Below the pieces are notes generated by a model that saw only the letters and a program-made list of their open reading frames with translations, was not told the DNA's origin and did not search any database. Of a DNA stretch of 64,000 bases, positions 1 to 9,792 are shown one piece after another. Numbering within the stretch: position 1 is the stretch's first letter; each line of letters opens with the position of its first letter. Made by a program: the position numbers and the translations under genes. Origin of the DNA: Bacteroidia bacterium (GTDB lineage Bacteria > Bacteroidota > Bacteroidia > Bacteroidales > UBA932); the NCBI GenBank assembly GCA_009929175.1, contig SABC01000005.1:1-64000 (forward strand), written 5' to 3'.

Positions 1-105
1 GTTTGCATACAGATCATTCTCCCCGTCAATCAAGGCATGTATCTGAGGTATAAGTGAATCATATACCTGGGACTTGCTGCCTTTGGGTATTTCCAGTTTT
101 TCCAT
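1..105 (-). CDS. GAF domain-containing protein, N-terminus only (truncated by window edge)
   Basis: Reverse complement reads MEKLEIPKGSKSQVYDSLIPQIHALIDGENDLYAN..., open to the window edge; resembles the N-terminus of GAF / free Met-R-sulfoxide reductase proteins. Confidence 0.6.
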   Translation of the reverse strand, partial: MEKLEIPKGSKSQVYDSLIPQIHALIDGENDLYAN

Positions 106-146
106 TTCTGTTATCTTTTAAGTAAAAAATTAAAGATAGTAAAAAA

Positions 147-1346
147 TCAATCCACCAGAAGAGCCAGCCCCTTCAGATACTCCCCTTCGGGGTGGAATAT
201 GTTTACAGGATGGTCGGATGGCTGACTTAGACGACCTACTATCCTGACTTTTCGGCGGCTCAGGGCTGCAGCCGAGAAAACAGCCTCAGCAAAAGAGATT
301 TTGTCCACAATTTGCGAGCAACTGAATGTAAAGATAAGCCCACCAGGAGCTATCTTACTGATTGCATTGAAATTTAGCCTTTGATAGGCTCTGAGTGCAT
401 TTTTGAGTGCATCCCTGTGTTTAGCAAATGCCGGCGGGTCCACGATCATCAAATCATACCTTCCCTCCTTGCTATTCTTAAGAAAATCAATAGCATCAGT
501 ACAATAGGAGTTGTGGGCAAAACCACCCTCACCGGAGTAGTTTGCTTTTATATTCAAATCCGTCATCTCTATGGCTTTTGACGAACTGTCCACCGAATGA
601 ACAAGGGAAGCCCCTCCCGCCATTGCATAAACCGAAAAACCACCAGTATAACAAAACAAATTCAAAACCCTCTTTCCATTTGAACAACTCTTTACCAAAG
701 CCCTGTTATCCCTCTGGTCCAGGAAAAAACCTGTCTTTTGACCCTCCTCCCAGTCGACACGGAATTTGAGTCCGTTTTCCAGTATAAAGCTTTGGTCAGC
801 GGCAAATCCACCCTTCTTATACAGATACCCTTCGGTCAAATCAATACCGGCCTTGAAAGGTGCAGTTGATGAACTTTTATCATAGACAGCCAGTAACATG
901 TTCCCTAAAACCCTTCTCAGGGCAGAGACAATTTTATCCCTTTCCCTGAGCATACCTGCAGAGTGGGCCTGCAAAACAACTACACCATTGTAGTAGTCCA
1001 GCACAAGACCAGGAAGCATATCCCCCTCACCATGTACAAGTCTGTATGCATTTGTATTGCTACCTGTTATCAATCCGGTTTTTTGACGAGCATCGAAGGC
1101 TTCCGCTATCCGTTGTTCCCAAAACCCGGGCTCCAGGGGAGAGTTGTCAAAAGCCAGTATCCTGACAGTGATTGACCCTACCTGGTAGTGGCCGCAACCC
1201 ATCAATTCCCTGTCACTCGAATAGACAGTGACAATATCACCTTCGGCTGGGTTTCCTTCGGTTTTTGCAACTGCTCCCGAAAATATCCAGGGATGGAACC
1301 GCAGGAGGGAAGATTCCCGGCCCTTTTTCAAAAATATTGAAGGCAT
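147..1346 (-). CDS. rlmI: Class I SAM-dependent rRNA methyltransferase, PUA domain (RlmI/RlmK-like)
   Basis: PUA-like N-terminus (MPSIFLKKGRESSLLRFHPWIFSGAV), VLNLFCYTGGFSVYA and DLMIVDPPAFAK motifs. Start trimmed to the internal Met, giving TAATG overlap with the upstream gene. Confidence 0.85.
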   Translation of the reverse strand: MPSIFLKKGRESSLLRFHPWIFSGAVAKTEGNPAEGDIVTVYSSDRELMGCGHYQVGSITVRILAFDNSPLEPGFWEQRIAEAFDARQKTGLITGSNTNAYRLVHGEGDMLPGLVLDYYNGVVVLQAHSAGMLRERDKIVSALRRVLGNMLLAVYDKSSSTAPFKAGIDLTEGYLYKKGGFAADQSFILENGLKFRVDWEEGQKTGFFLDQRDNRALVKSCSNGKRVLNLFCYTGGFSVYAMAGGASLVHSVDSSSKAIEMTDLNIKANYSGEGGFAHNSYCTDAIDFLKNSKEGRYDLMIVDPPAFAKHRDALKNALRAYQRLNFNAISKIAPGGLIFTFSCSQIVDKISFAEAVFSAAALSRRKVRIVGRLSQPSDHPVNIFHPEGEYLKGLALLVD

Positions 1347-1948
1347 TATAAGTTCTTTTTTGACTTGGGTGTACTGAGCAATTTGAGGTACATCTTTTGG
1401 CATATCCAGGCATCTATAGCTGCATAGTTCAATTGTGCGTTAGAGAGGTCCGATGATTCCCAGTTGGAAAGCTGTTGGGATTTGGATACCCTGACTCCTA
1501 TGATGATGGCAGCCATTTTCCTGACACTTTTTTCCAATACCCCCCAATTGGCAGCAATTGATTGCAGGTCAACAAAAGCTTTGGGCGTAAATTTGGAAAT
1601 CCTCTGCAAACCTTTGATATCGTCGTTAACCGCGGCACCCACTTTTATCACTTTCGAAGATGAAAGTATTGCAGCCAGTTCCATTGGCAAACCCAGTGCA
1701 TGGAGGCGGAATATAAATGCTTTGTCCCTGCCCGACAGCTGCAGTAAAGCTACGCTGTTCCGCTTGGTGTTTGCTGTAAAGGAGGGTTTTGTCTCAGTAT
1801 CAAATCCAATGATTTTTTGCTTACCCAAATATTCGATTGCCATCTGGTAGGTTTCGTTTTGCCCTTCTACCAAAAAAATCTCTCCATCGAATTCTGCCAC
1901 GGGCAGTTTTTCCAACTCTTCGGGTGTAATGGTCTCTTTATAATTCAT
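1346..1948 (-). CDS. 3'-5' exonuclease domain protein (DEDD/RNase D-like)
   Basis: IGFDTETKPSF, KVGAAVNDDIKGL and LNYAAIDAWICQKMY motifs. Confidence 0.85.
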   Translation of the reverse strand: MNYKETITPEELEKLPVAEFDGEIFLVEGQNETYQMAIEYLGKQKIIGFDTETKPSFTANTKRNSVALLQLSGRDKAFIFRLHALGLPMELAAILSSSKVIKVGAAVNDDIKGLQRISKFTPKAFVDLQSIAANWGVLEKSVRKMAAIIIGVRVSKSQQLSNWESSDLSNAQLNYAAIDAWICQKMYLKLLSTPKSKKNL

Positions 1949-1951
1949 TAT

Positions 1952-3409
1952 TTAATTTAAATTCTTCTCAATAAGGGAATATGATAACGGTAACCGCACC
2001 ATTATCCTTGTAAGGTTTTCGCGGTTTATGTTCTCCTTGGAAAATGGAACCACAGTGACTGCCGATTTTTCTGAACCGGTATCCCTCCCGTATTTGAAAT
2101 TGAAAAGCAGGTTTCCGGCACCATCAGTAACACTGTCAGGCAGCTCTTTGCTGGGGACCGAAATAAAGGCATTCAATTTGCCCTTGTCATTACTCCTTTT
2201 TAATAAATCAGCCTCCTTGAGTGCTAAATAGGTCTCTTTTGCCGTATTCACAGCAGGATCAACAAACTTCATATTATCATCGATCAAGCCGGCAAATACT
2301 TTGGTGCCTTGAACCTCATACCGGCGTAGTTCCTCGGTTACCTTGACCAAAGTATCCAGCAGGTAAGGGTAATGTGTGCAACCAAGTATAACACCCTTCA
2401 TCCTGATACCCGGGTTGCTTTCCCTATGCTTTTGCATCATGGTGACCATGTGGAAACGAGCATAGTTGCCGGCAGAATTCAATTGCATGTCAATAATTTC
2501 CCCGTTGGTTCCGGTTTTGATCAAAAGGCCGCTCCGGTCAAAATTGTACATAGGCAACAAATCAGGCTTGATACCCAGGGAGTCCCCCCATTTTGGACCG
2601 CGGTAATTGTCTCGGACCGAAGTTGCCGAAACAGAAATGTAGTCGGGCTCGGAATCCACCGCCTCTGCAAATCCCAAACCACCTTGGGCAACAACCCTGA
2701 GGTCTCCGTCATATCCGTTTGCAGCAGCATGCGAAACTATACTGTTTTGGTACCCTTTGGACGAAATTGTCCCTACGGTGGCCAGAACTCCGATTGCAAA
2801 GCTTTTCTCTGCCGTGTTTATGGATTCAAAAACACCCTCTACACCGGCATTGATAACACCGATAGTCCTGATGCCGGTACCGCTGTATTCCAAAAGAGCC
2901 TTCACATCGTCAAGACCGTATGCTGTTGCCGTATTACAGGCAATCACAACTATCTTTGTGCGGTTTGGCTCGGTAGTAAGGAAAAGGGCATCCTTTATTA
3001 TCAGCTCTTTCAGATAATCCTCCTTTTGTTGGGAAGAGTATACCCCGTAAGGCATGTTGGCCTGGTCTGCAAGATATATAAAATCCTCTGCTCCAAAATC
3101 GGGTATACCGTCACTCTTTTGCTCTCCTGTCTTGTTGTCAAACATATCCATGGCAAGGAATTGCTCCAGTACTGTTAGCCCGCCGGTTCCGGAATCAAAC
3201 ATCCCTACCGGCAACTCCCGTCTGTTGGATGGGTAACCGGCATAATCTGCATAGTAGACCGAAGAGTTGTCGTCAAGAGCTTTGGATACAATCCAAGGTA
3301 AACCCTCCTCCCTTGTGGCCTGCCCCTGTTTGCAGGAGAAGGCACCAAAAAGCGACGCTGCCACAAACAGCGCAGCGAAGCCTTTCTTGATGATTTGATC
3401 AGTTTTCAT
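1952..3409 (-). CDS. Glutamate (Asp/Glu) racemase homolog with lipoprotein signal peptide
   Basis: GMFDSGTGGLTVL, VVIACNTATAYG and KGVILGCTHYPYL are MurI motifs. N-terminus MKTDQIIKKGFAALFVAASLFGAFSC looks like a type II signal peptide with lipobox. Confidence 0.8.
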   Translation of the reverse strand: MKTDQIIKKGFAALFVAASLFGAFSCKQGQATREEGLPWIVSKALDDNSSVYYADYAGYPSNRRELPVGMFDSGTGGLTVLEQFLAMDMFDNKTGEQKSDGIPDFGAEDFIYLADQANMPYGVYSSQQKEDYLKELIIKDALFLTTEPNRTKIVVIACNTATAYGLDDVKALLEYSGTGIRTIGVINAGVEGVFESINTAEKSFAIGVLATVGTISSKGYQNSIVSHAAANGYDGDLRVVAQGGLGFAEAVDSEPDYISVSATSVRDNYRGPKWGDSLGIKPDLLPMYNFDRSGLLIKTGTNGEIIDMQLNSAGNYARFHMVTMMQKHRESNPGIRMKGVILGCTHYPYLLDTLVKVTEELRRYEVQGTKVFAGLIDDNMKFVDPAVNTAKETYLALKEADLLKRSNDKGKLNAFISVPSKELPDSVTDGAGNLLFNFKYGRDTGSEKSAVTVVPFSKENINRENLTRIMVRLPLSYSLIEKNLN

Positions 3410-4589
3410 AGTTAAATTCTCCAAATTCAGTTTTAAGGATCACTTTTTTGCCATTGTAAGGTTCAACTTTGCCTATTATTTTGGCCTCCACACCAAATTT
3501 CTCAGATATTGCGATGATTTTGGAAGCAACTCCGGCAGTGGTGTAAAGCTCCATCCTGTGGCCCATGTTAAATACCTTGTACATCTCTTGCCAACTGGTA
3601 CCCGACTCCTTTTGCAGATGGCGGAACAGTGGAGGTACCGGGAAAAGGTTCTCTTTTACTACACAGAGATCATCAATGAAGTTAAGTACTTTGGTCTGTC
3701 CACCACCCGAGCAGTGCACCATTCCGTGAATATCTGTTCTGTATTTGTCGAGGATTACCTTGATAACCGGTGCATAAGTACGTGTGGGCGAAAGCAGCAA
3801 CTTACCAAAAGTCATACCGGTGAGGGAATCTGTCTCATCCAGTCTGCGGCTGCCGGTATAGGCAAGCTCTTTTGGAACAAGGTCGCAATAACTTTCAGGA
3901 TATTTGACTCCGACATAAGAATCAAACAGGTCATGTCTTGCAGAGGTCAAACCATTGCTTCCGGTTCCTCCGTTGTATTCATCTTCGTAAACAGCCTTGC
4001 CGTATGAAGAGAGGCCAACAACCACGTCGCCTTCACAAATGCGGGAGTTGTCAATGACCTCCGAACGTTTGATCCTGGCACAAACAGTACTGTCCACAAT
4101 GATTGTCTGTACCAAATCCCCAACATCGGCAGTCTCCCCGCCGGTAAGGATTATGTTCACGCCGTATCCTGCCATCCTGGAGGCAAAATTTTCGGACCCC
4201 TCAATTATTGCAGAGATAACCTCCCCTGGAACCCTTTGTTTGCTACGGCCAATGGTAGAGGACAACAGGATGTTTCCCGTAACCCCGACGCAAAGCAGGT
4301 CGTCGGTGTTCATTACAATGGCATCCTGTGCAATGCCGCCCCAAACACTCATATCTCCGGTCTCTTTCCAGTAGACGTATGCAAGTGAAGATTTGGTCCC
4401 GGCACCATCTGCATGCATAACAATGCAATAATCGGGATCATTGGAAAGAAGGTCAGGCACAATCTTGCAAAAAGCACCCGGAAACAACCCCTTGTCAATG
4501 TTTTTAATTGCATTGTGCACATCTTCCTTGGACGAGGAGACTCCTCTCATTGCATATTTTGCAGCATCCTTATTCTTTTCGGTCATCAC
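3399..4589 (-). CDS. purM: Phosphoribosylformylglycinamidine cyclo-ligase (AIR synthase family)
   Basis: AIR synthase-like sequence (MHADGAGTKSSLAYVYWKETGD, VNIILTGGETADVGD, HCSGGGQTKVLNF). The Bacteroidota PurM form is about 390 aa. Confidence 0.8.
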   Translation of the reverse strand: MMTEKNKDAAKYAMRGVSSSKEDVHNAIKNIDKGLFPGAFCKIVPDLLSNDPDYCIVMHADGAGTKSSLAYVYWKETGDMSVWGGIAQDAIVMNTDDLLCVGVTGNILLSSTIGRSKQRVPGEVISAIIEGSENFASRMAGYGVNIILTGGETADVGDLVQTIIVDSTVCARIKRSEVIDNSRICEGDVVVGLSSYGKAVYEDEYNGGTGSNGLTSARHDLFDSYVGVKYPESYCDLVPKELAYTGSRRLDETDSLTGMTFGKLLLSPTRTYAPVIKVILDKYRTDIHGMVHCSGGGQTKVLNFIDDLCVVKENLFPVPPLFRHLQKESGTSWQEMYKVFNMGHRMELYTTAGVASKIIAISEKFGVEAKIIGKVEPYNGKKVILKTEFGEFNYEN

Positions 4590-4622
4590 ATTTTTTTGTA
4601 AATAATTGCAAAAATAACAAGA

Positions 4623-6809
4623 TTATCTCCAAAAGAGCAATTCCCTGTATTTTGGCAATGGCCAAAGCTCATCATCCACTACCATTTCGAGTTTGTCTAC
4701 GGTAGTGCGGATCTTTGACATATAGGGCAGTACGTTGGCAGAATAGCTTGCAGCACGCTCCGGATATGAAGGAATTGAATTTGCAACTTTACGGGCTTGG
4801 ATAAGGGCATGGGCATCTTCCCGCAACGATTGAATATATCCCGAAATCTTCCTTATGCTGAGTATTTGCCTTTCGGACATGGTCCTGAACTCTGTTTCCC
4901 CAAAGATTTCCTTGATACCCAAGACATTTTGTATCAAGGAATTTTGGAACTTTATAGCGGTAGGAATAATATGGTTTATAGTCAAATCCCCCAAAACCCT
5001 TGCCTCTATTTGCAATTTCTTAATGAACAATTCGTTGAGCACCTCATACCTGGCTTCTAGTTCCCTTTCGCAAAGTACATCCATGCCGACCATCAGATTG
5101 CGGGTCTTTTTGTCCAGGAATACCTTGAAGGTTTCCGGAATATCCCCTATTCCTTTGAGCCCTCTCCGCTCTGCCTCTTTGTGCCACTCTTCGCTATAAC
5201 CGTTCCCTTCAAACAGTATATCTTTGGATTCCTTTATATATTGCCTTATTACCTTAAGTGCCGCTTCGTCCTTTGACAAACCACCCTCAATCTCCTTTTC
5301 GACCAGCTCCCTGAATCTTACAAGTTGCTGGGCTACAGCTGTATTCAACACAAACATAGAGGACGCAACGTTCACCGAAGATCCTACTGCACGAAATTCA
5401 AAGCGGTTACCGGTAAAGGCAAAAGGCGAAGTCCTGTTACGGTCGGTATTGTCGGGAAGAATTTCCGGAATCTTGTTTACTATATTGAGTTTTATCGCTT
5501 GGTTTTCCTTACTGTCCGGAGAAATAACAGTCTTCTCTATTGAGTTAAGAACATCCGTAAGTGTCTTGCCTACAAACACTGACATGATGGCAGGAGGGGC
5601 TTCGCTGCCACCCAGCCTGTAGAGGTTACCCAATGATGCAGTGCTTGCCATCAAAAGGTGGTGGTGTTCGTAAACAGCCCTGATTACCGATACAAAGAAA
5701 CTGAGGAATTTGATGTTTGTGCTCGGGGTTTTTCCTGGAGACAAAAGGTTTTCACCTCTGTTGGTTACCATAGACCAGTTACAATGTTTTCCCGAACCAT
5801 TAATACCGGCAAAAGGCTTTTCATGGAAAACAACCTTTAGTTTGTGTTTCTTGGCAATCTTTCTCATCAGGATCATCATCATAAGATTGTGATCTATTGA
5901 AAGGTTGGCCTCCTCAAAATAGGGAGCAAACTCAAATTGATTGGGAGCAACCTCGTTATGCCTGGTTTTTAACACAACACCCAATTTAAAGGCTTCGGTC
6001 TCAAAGTCCTTCATAAAGCACATAACCCTGGAAGGTATGGCACCAAAGTAATGGTCTTCCAGCTGCTGGTCTTTGGCTGCAGTATGGCCAATCAAGGTCC
6101 TGTTGCAAAGCATAAGGTCCGGCCTTGCCCTGTAGAGTGCCTCATCAACAACAAAATACTCCTGCTCAATACCAAGCATTACATTGACCCGTGAGGTTTT
6201 GTTATCAAATATCCTGGCCAAGTCAACAGCAGCTTTGTCCAATTGCTGCAATGATTTGAGATGGGGTGCTTTCATATCGAGCGACTCCCCGGTGTAAGCC
6301 ACAAAAACCGAAGGTATGCAAAGTGTATCGTCAATTATGAATGCCGGGGAAGTAGGATCCCATGCAGTATATCCCCTTGCCTCGAAAGTGTTCCTCAGCC
6401 CTCCGTTGGGAAAGCTGGAAGCGTCCGGCTCCTGTTGTACCAACGCTTCTCCCTTGAAATTTTCAAAAACACCTCCGTTTTTGGAAGGATCCACAAAAGC
6501 TTCGTGTTTTTCGGCTGTGGCATCTGTCAGCGGATGAAACCAGTGAGTATAATGAGTAGCTCCCCTTTCTATGGCCCATGCTTTCATTCCGGAAGCAATT
6601 TGGTTTGCAACCTTCCTGTCAATTTTAACACCCTCGTTTATTGCCATTTGGACTGCATCGAAAGCTTCAGATGAGAGATACCTTCTCATCTTTTCTACAT
6701 CGAAGACATTTTGCCCAAAATACTGCGAAACAGGCTGGTTTTCAAAGTAAAACCTCTCGGCCTTATGGCCCGAAAATTCATCTAATGCTCTTTTCCTGAA
6801 ACTACTCAT
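4623..6809 (-). CDS. glnN: Glutamine synthetase type III
   Basis: 728 aa; ATHYTHWFHPLTDATAEKHEAF, GIEQEYFVVD, NEVAPNQFEFAP, GINGSGKHCNWS motifs. Confidence 0.95.
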   Translation of the reverse strand: MSSFRKRALDEFSGHKAERFYFENQPVSQYFGQNVFDVEKMRRYLSSEAFDAVQMAINEGVKIDRKVANQIASGMKAWAIERGATHYTHWFHPLTDATAEKHEAFVDPSKNGGVFENFKGEALVQQEPDASSFPNGGLRNTFEARGYTAWDPTSPAFIIDDTLCIPSVFVAYTGESLDMKAPHLKSLQQLDKAAVDLARIFDNKTSRVNVMLGIEQEYFVVDEALYRARPDLMLCNRTLIGHTAAKDQQLEDHYFGAIPSRVMCFMKDFETEAFKLGVVLKTRHNEVAPNQFEFAPYFEEANLSIDHNLMMMILMRKIAKKHKLKVVFHEKPFAGINGSGKHCNWSMVTNRGENLLSPGKTPSTNIKFLSFFVSVIRAVYEHHHLLMASTASLGNLYRLGGSEAPPAIMSVFVGKTLTDVLNSIEKTVISPDSKENQAIKLNIVNKIPEILPDNTDRNRTSPFAFTGNRFEFRAVGSSVNVASSMFVLNTAVAQQLVRFRELVEKEIEGGLSKDEAALKVIRQYIKESKDILFEGNGYSEEWHKEAERRGLKGIGDIPETFKVFLDKKTRNLMVGMDVLCERELEARYEVLNELFIKKLQIEARVLGDLTINHIIPTAIKFQNSLIQNVLGIKEIFGETEFRTMSERQILSIRKISGYIQSLREDAHALIQARKVANSIPSYPERAASYSANVLPYMSKIRTTVDKLEMVVDDELWPLPKYRELLFWR

Positions 6810-6871
6810 TGTATTAAATTTATTAACCGGGCAAATGTAATTATATTTTTAAAAAAAGAGATCTTTTTTAG

Positions 6872-6879
6872 TACTTTTG
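6872..6879 (+). promoter_or_regulatory. Bacteroidota-type -7 element (TACTTTTG) upstream of dacB
   Basis: Matches TAnnTTTG, 24 nt before the ATG at 6904. The ORF-track start (TTG at 6877) lies inside the element. Confidence 0.6.
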
Positions 6880-6903
6880 CCTAACGATCAAAAACAACTC
6901 AAA

Positions 6904-8364
6904 ATGAAACAGATTCTTACTTTCCTGATTTTTTTCACAACCCTTCTCTCTCCTCTGCATTTGTTTGCCCAAAACAACATCCAGAGGTATATCGAGAACC
7001 TTAAGAAAGACACTTTGTTTATCAACTCCGTTACAGGAATCATGGTAATGGACTCAAAGGGGAAGAGCATTGCATCCTGGAACCCAGACATGCCTCTCCT
7101 CACTGCTTCCACAATGAAGACTGTAACAACGGGGATTGCACTCAAGGTACTTGGTCCTGACTTCCGTTTCAAAACCAGGCTGGCCTATAACGGATTTATT
7201 GAAAACGGAGTCCTGTACGGCAACCTTTTTATAATAGGAGGTGGCGACCCTACCCTTGGCTCTGTTGACACCCTGGGTATTCCTGTCGACACCCTGTTCG
7301 GTCAATGGAAAGAGGCCCTTGAAAAAACCGGGATTAAGAGGATCAACGGTCATATCGTTGCAGATGATCGCTTTTTTGAGCATGAGATAGTTCCTACCAG
7401 CTGGTCTTGGAGCAATCTTGGGCCATCGTACGGGAGCGGCACAAGCGGATTGTCTTTTAACGAAAACCTGCAGTATTTCACATTTGTCCCAGGCATAAAC
7501 ATCGGTGATGCAGTGTTCATGAAGACTCACTACCCGCACATTCCCGGAATGAATTACAAGAACACCCTTCTTACCGGTGGCAACCGTACCGGGAACCGCA
7601 GCTCATATTACGTTTCGGACCTCTCTAAAGATGCACTTTTCCGGGGCAGTCTTGCAAGTGGCAGCGATTCCGTACTTATTACTGTTTCCAATAAGTTCCC
7701 GCATCTCAGTTGTGCTTTTGAATTCCGGGAATACCTGGAAAAAAGTGGCATCTATTCTAAAAAAGAAATTTTGGATGCCAAGGAGTTCAATGCCCCTGGC
7801 GAGTATGAACTCACAATAATTACAGAGACATTATCAGAACCCCTTCACAGGATAGTAAATGTTACAAACAGGATAAGCAATAATTTTTATGCAGAGACAT
7901 TGCTCAAGATGATAGGCAAGAAAATGACAGGAACCGGCTCATACGACTCGGCAAGGGTTGCTGTTGTGAGGGTTCTTGGCGAGATGGATGTCCCTGTAAG
8001 GGGTTTCACACAAAGTGATGGCAGCGGACTTTCAAGGATGAACCTGGTCTCCCCTCGTTTCTTTTGCCACTATTACGCTGCTCTGGAAAAGAGCGAGGTT
8101 TTCCCTTACTTCTTCAACAGTCTGCCTGTACCGGGAGGCCCTGGCACATTAAAGAGCGTTTTACAAAACCAGGACCAAAAGCGTAAGCAGAGGATTCATG
8201 CCAAAAGTGGTTCATTGGGAAATGTAAGGTGTTACGCAGGCTATGTCGTAAGAGCCAACGGAGAGCATCTCTATTTTGCAATCCTGGCCAATAATTACCC
8301 CGCACGAACAGCTCAGATGCAAGTTGGTATAGAGGGCTTTATGAACGAGCTGACAAAATATTGA
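6904..8364 (+). CDS. dacB: D-alanyl-D-alanine carboxypeptidase/endopeptidase (PBP4, S13 family)
   Basis: Signal peptide MKQILTFLIFFTTLLSPLHLFAQ; STMKTVTTG (SxxK), SNNF, HAKSGSLGNV (KTG-like KSG). Confidence 0.9.
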   Translation: MKQILTFLIFFTTLLSPLHLFAQNNIQRYIENLKKDTLFINSVTGIMVMDSKGKSIASWNPDMPLLTASTMKTVTTGIALKVLGPDFRFKTRLAYNGFIENGVLYGNLFIIGGGDPTLGSVDTLGIPVDTLFGQWKEALEKTGIKRINGHIVADDRFFEHEIVPTSWSWSNLGPSYGSGTSGLSFNENLQYFTFVPGINIGDAVFMKTHYPHIPGMNYKNTLLTGGNRTGNRSSYYVSDLSKDALFRGSLASGSDSVLITVSNKFPHLSCAFEFREYLEKSGIYSKKEILDAKEFNAPGEYELTIITETLSEPLHRIVNVTNRISNNFYAETLLKMIGKKMTGTGSYDSARVAVVRVLGEMDVPVRGFTQSDGSGLSRMNLVSPRFFCHYYAALEKSEVFPYFFNSLPVPGGPGTLKSVLQNQDQKRKQRIHAKSGSLGNVRCYAGYVVRANGEHLYFAILANNYPARTAQMQVGIEGFMNELTKY

Positions 8365-8472
8365 TATCTAATTTTACAGTTTGACAAATTTACCCTAATT
8401 TAGTTCTTTATTTCAATTACAATCCTAAACCGATTAGTACGAAATCATAACTAAAATTAAAATATTTTCAAG

Positions 8473-9672
8473 ATGTTAACACTTTCAAGAAAGGCCGACA
8501 AAATGCCTGCATCACCAATCAGGAAACTGGTTCCTTATGCAGAAGAGGCAAAAAAAAGAGGAGTAAAGGTTTACCACCTTAACATAGGACAACCTGACAT
8601 CGACTCACCCAAAGAGGCACTGGATGCAGTTCGCAACCTAAAAGAGACTTACATTCCTTACCCTCACTCAGCAGGAATAGAGAGTTACAGGAAAGGTCTT
8701 GCCAAATACTACCAAAACATTAACATAAACGTTAACGAGAACGAAATCAACATTACTACAGGTGGCAGCGAATCTCTCCAGATAGCACTTGCAGTTACCT
8801 GCAACCCTGAGGATGAGGTAATAGTTATTGAACCTTTTTACACCAACTACAACTCGTTTGCGGTCCAAAACGATATCGTGCTCAAGCCATTTTCCACCAA
8901 GATTGAAGATGGTTTCGCACTCCCTTCTGTGGATGAATTCCGCAAAGTGATTACCCCAAAGACTAAAGGTATTATCATATGCAATCCAGGCAATCCTACT
9001 GGAACCCTTTACACCAAAGAGTCCCTTATAGAACTGGGCAAAATCGCCAAGGAAAACAACCTGTACATCTATTCCGACGAAGTTTACAGGGAGTTCTGCT
9101 ATACCGATGAACCCCATTTTTCATGTATGCACCTGGAAGGGCTGGAGCAAAACGTTATCCTTCTTGATTCGGTATCCAAGAGGTACAGCATGTGTGGTGT
9201 GCGTATCGGAGCCATTGTTTCCAAAAACAAAGCTGTCATGAATGCTGTCCTGCGTTATGCCCAGGCAAGGCTTTGCTCCCCTGCCATAGGACAGATTGCC
9301 GCAGAGGGTGCCCTTCAAACTCCCCAATCCTATTTCGATGCTGTGAGGGAGGAGTACATCAACCGCAGGGATGTGATGATAGAGGCACTCAACAAAATGG
9401 AAGGAGTGTTGTCACCCATGCCTATGGGAGCGTTCTATACAATTGCAAGGCTGCCTGTTGACGACAGTGACAAATTTGCCCAATGGCTGCTTGAGGAGTT
9501 CCAATACGAAAACCAGACAGTCATGGTGGCCCCTGCTGCCGGTTTTTATGCCACTCCCGGCAAAGGTCGCGACGAAGTCAGGATCGCTTATGTCCTCAAA
9601 ATAGAAGATTTGAAAAACGCAATGAAATGCCTGGAGGTAGCTCTTAAGCAATATCCCGGAAGGACCATCTAG
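8473..9672 (+). CDS. PLP-dependent aminotransferase class I/II
   Basis: VYHLNIGQPDIDSP, ICNPGNPTGTLYTKE, YSDEVYREF, DSVSKRYSMCGVRIG motifs. Confidence 0.92.
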   Translation: MLTLSRKADKMPASPIRKLVPYAEEAKKRGVKVYHLNIGQPDIDSPKEALDAVRNLKETYIPYPHSAGIESYRKGLAKYYQNININVNENEINITTGGSESLQIALAVTCNPEDEVIVIEPFYTNYNSFAVQNDIVLKPFSTKIEDGFALPSVDEFRKVITPKTKGIIICNPGNPTGTLYTKESLIELGKIAKENNLYIYSDEVYREFCYTDEPHFSCMHLEGLEQNVILLDSVSKRYSMCGVRIGAIVSKNKAVMNAVLRYAQARLCSPAIGQIAAEGALQTPQSYFDAVREEYINRRDVMIEALNKMEGVLSPMPMGAFYTIARLPVDDSDKFAQWLLEEFQYENQTVMVAPAAGFYATPGKGRDEVRIAYVLKIEDLKNAMKCLEVALKQYPGRTI

Positions 9673-9706
9673 GCAACTGCTGTTTCCATTTCCAAACATT
9701 TGACTC

Positions 9707-9739
9707 AAGACCGGCTGTTAATTACAGTCGGTCTTTTTT
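9707..9739 (+). terminator. Rho-independent terminator downstream of the aminotransferase
   Basis: AAGACCGgCTGT-taatt-ACAGtCGGTCTT followed by TTTTT. Confidence 0.75.
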
Positions 9740-9769
9740 AAAACCCTGCAGCCATCGATTTCTTTTTGT

Positions 9770-9777
9770 TAAATTTG
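9770..9777 (+). promoter_or_regulatory. -7 element (TAAATTTG) upstream of nitrilase gene
   Basis: TAnnTTTG match 15 nt before the ATG. Confidence 0.55.
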
Positions 9778-9792
9778 TAAAAACCAACCAAA

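Noticed and set aside
2372-3178. 268-aa plus-strand ORF antisense to the racemase gene
   Set aside because: Shadow ORF; no family motifs, Cys/His-rich nonsense-like composition, and the opposite strand carries a clear conserved protein.
7054-7539. 161-aa minus-strand ORF within dacB
   Set aside because: Antisense to conserved PBP4 motifs; no independent support.
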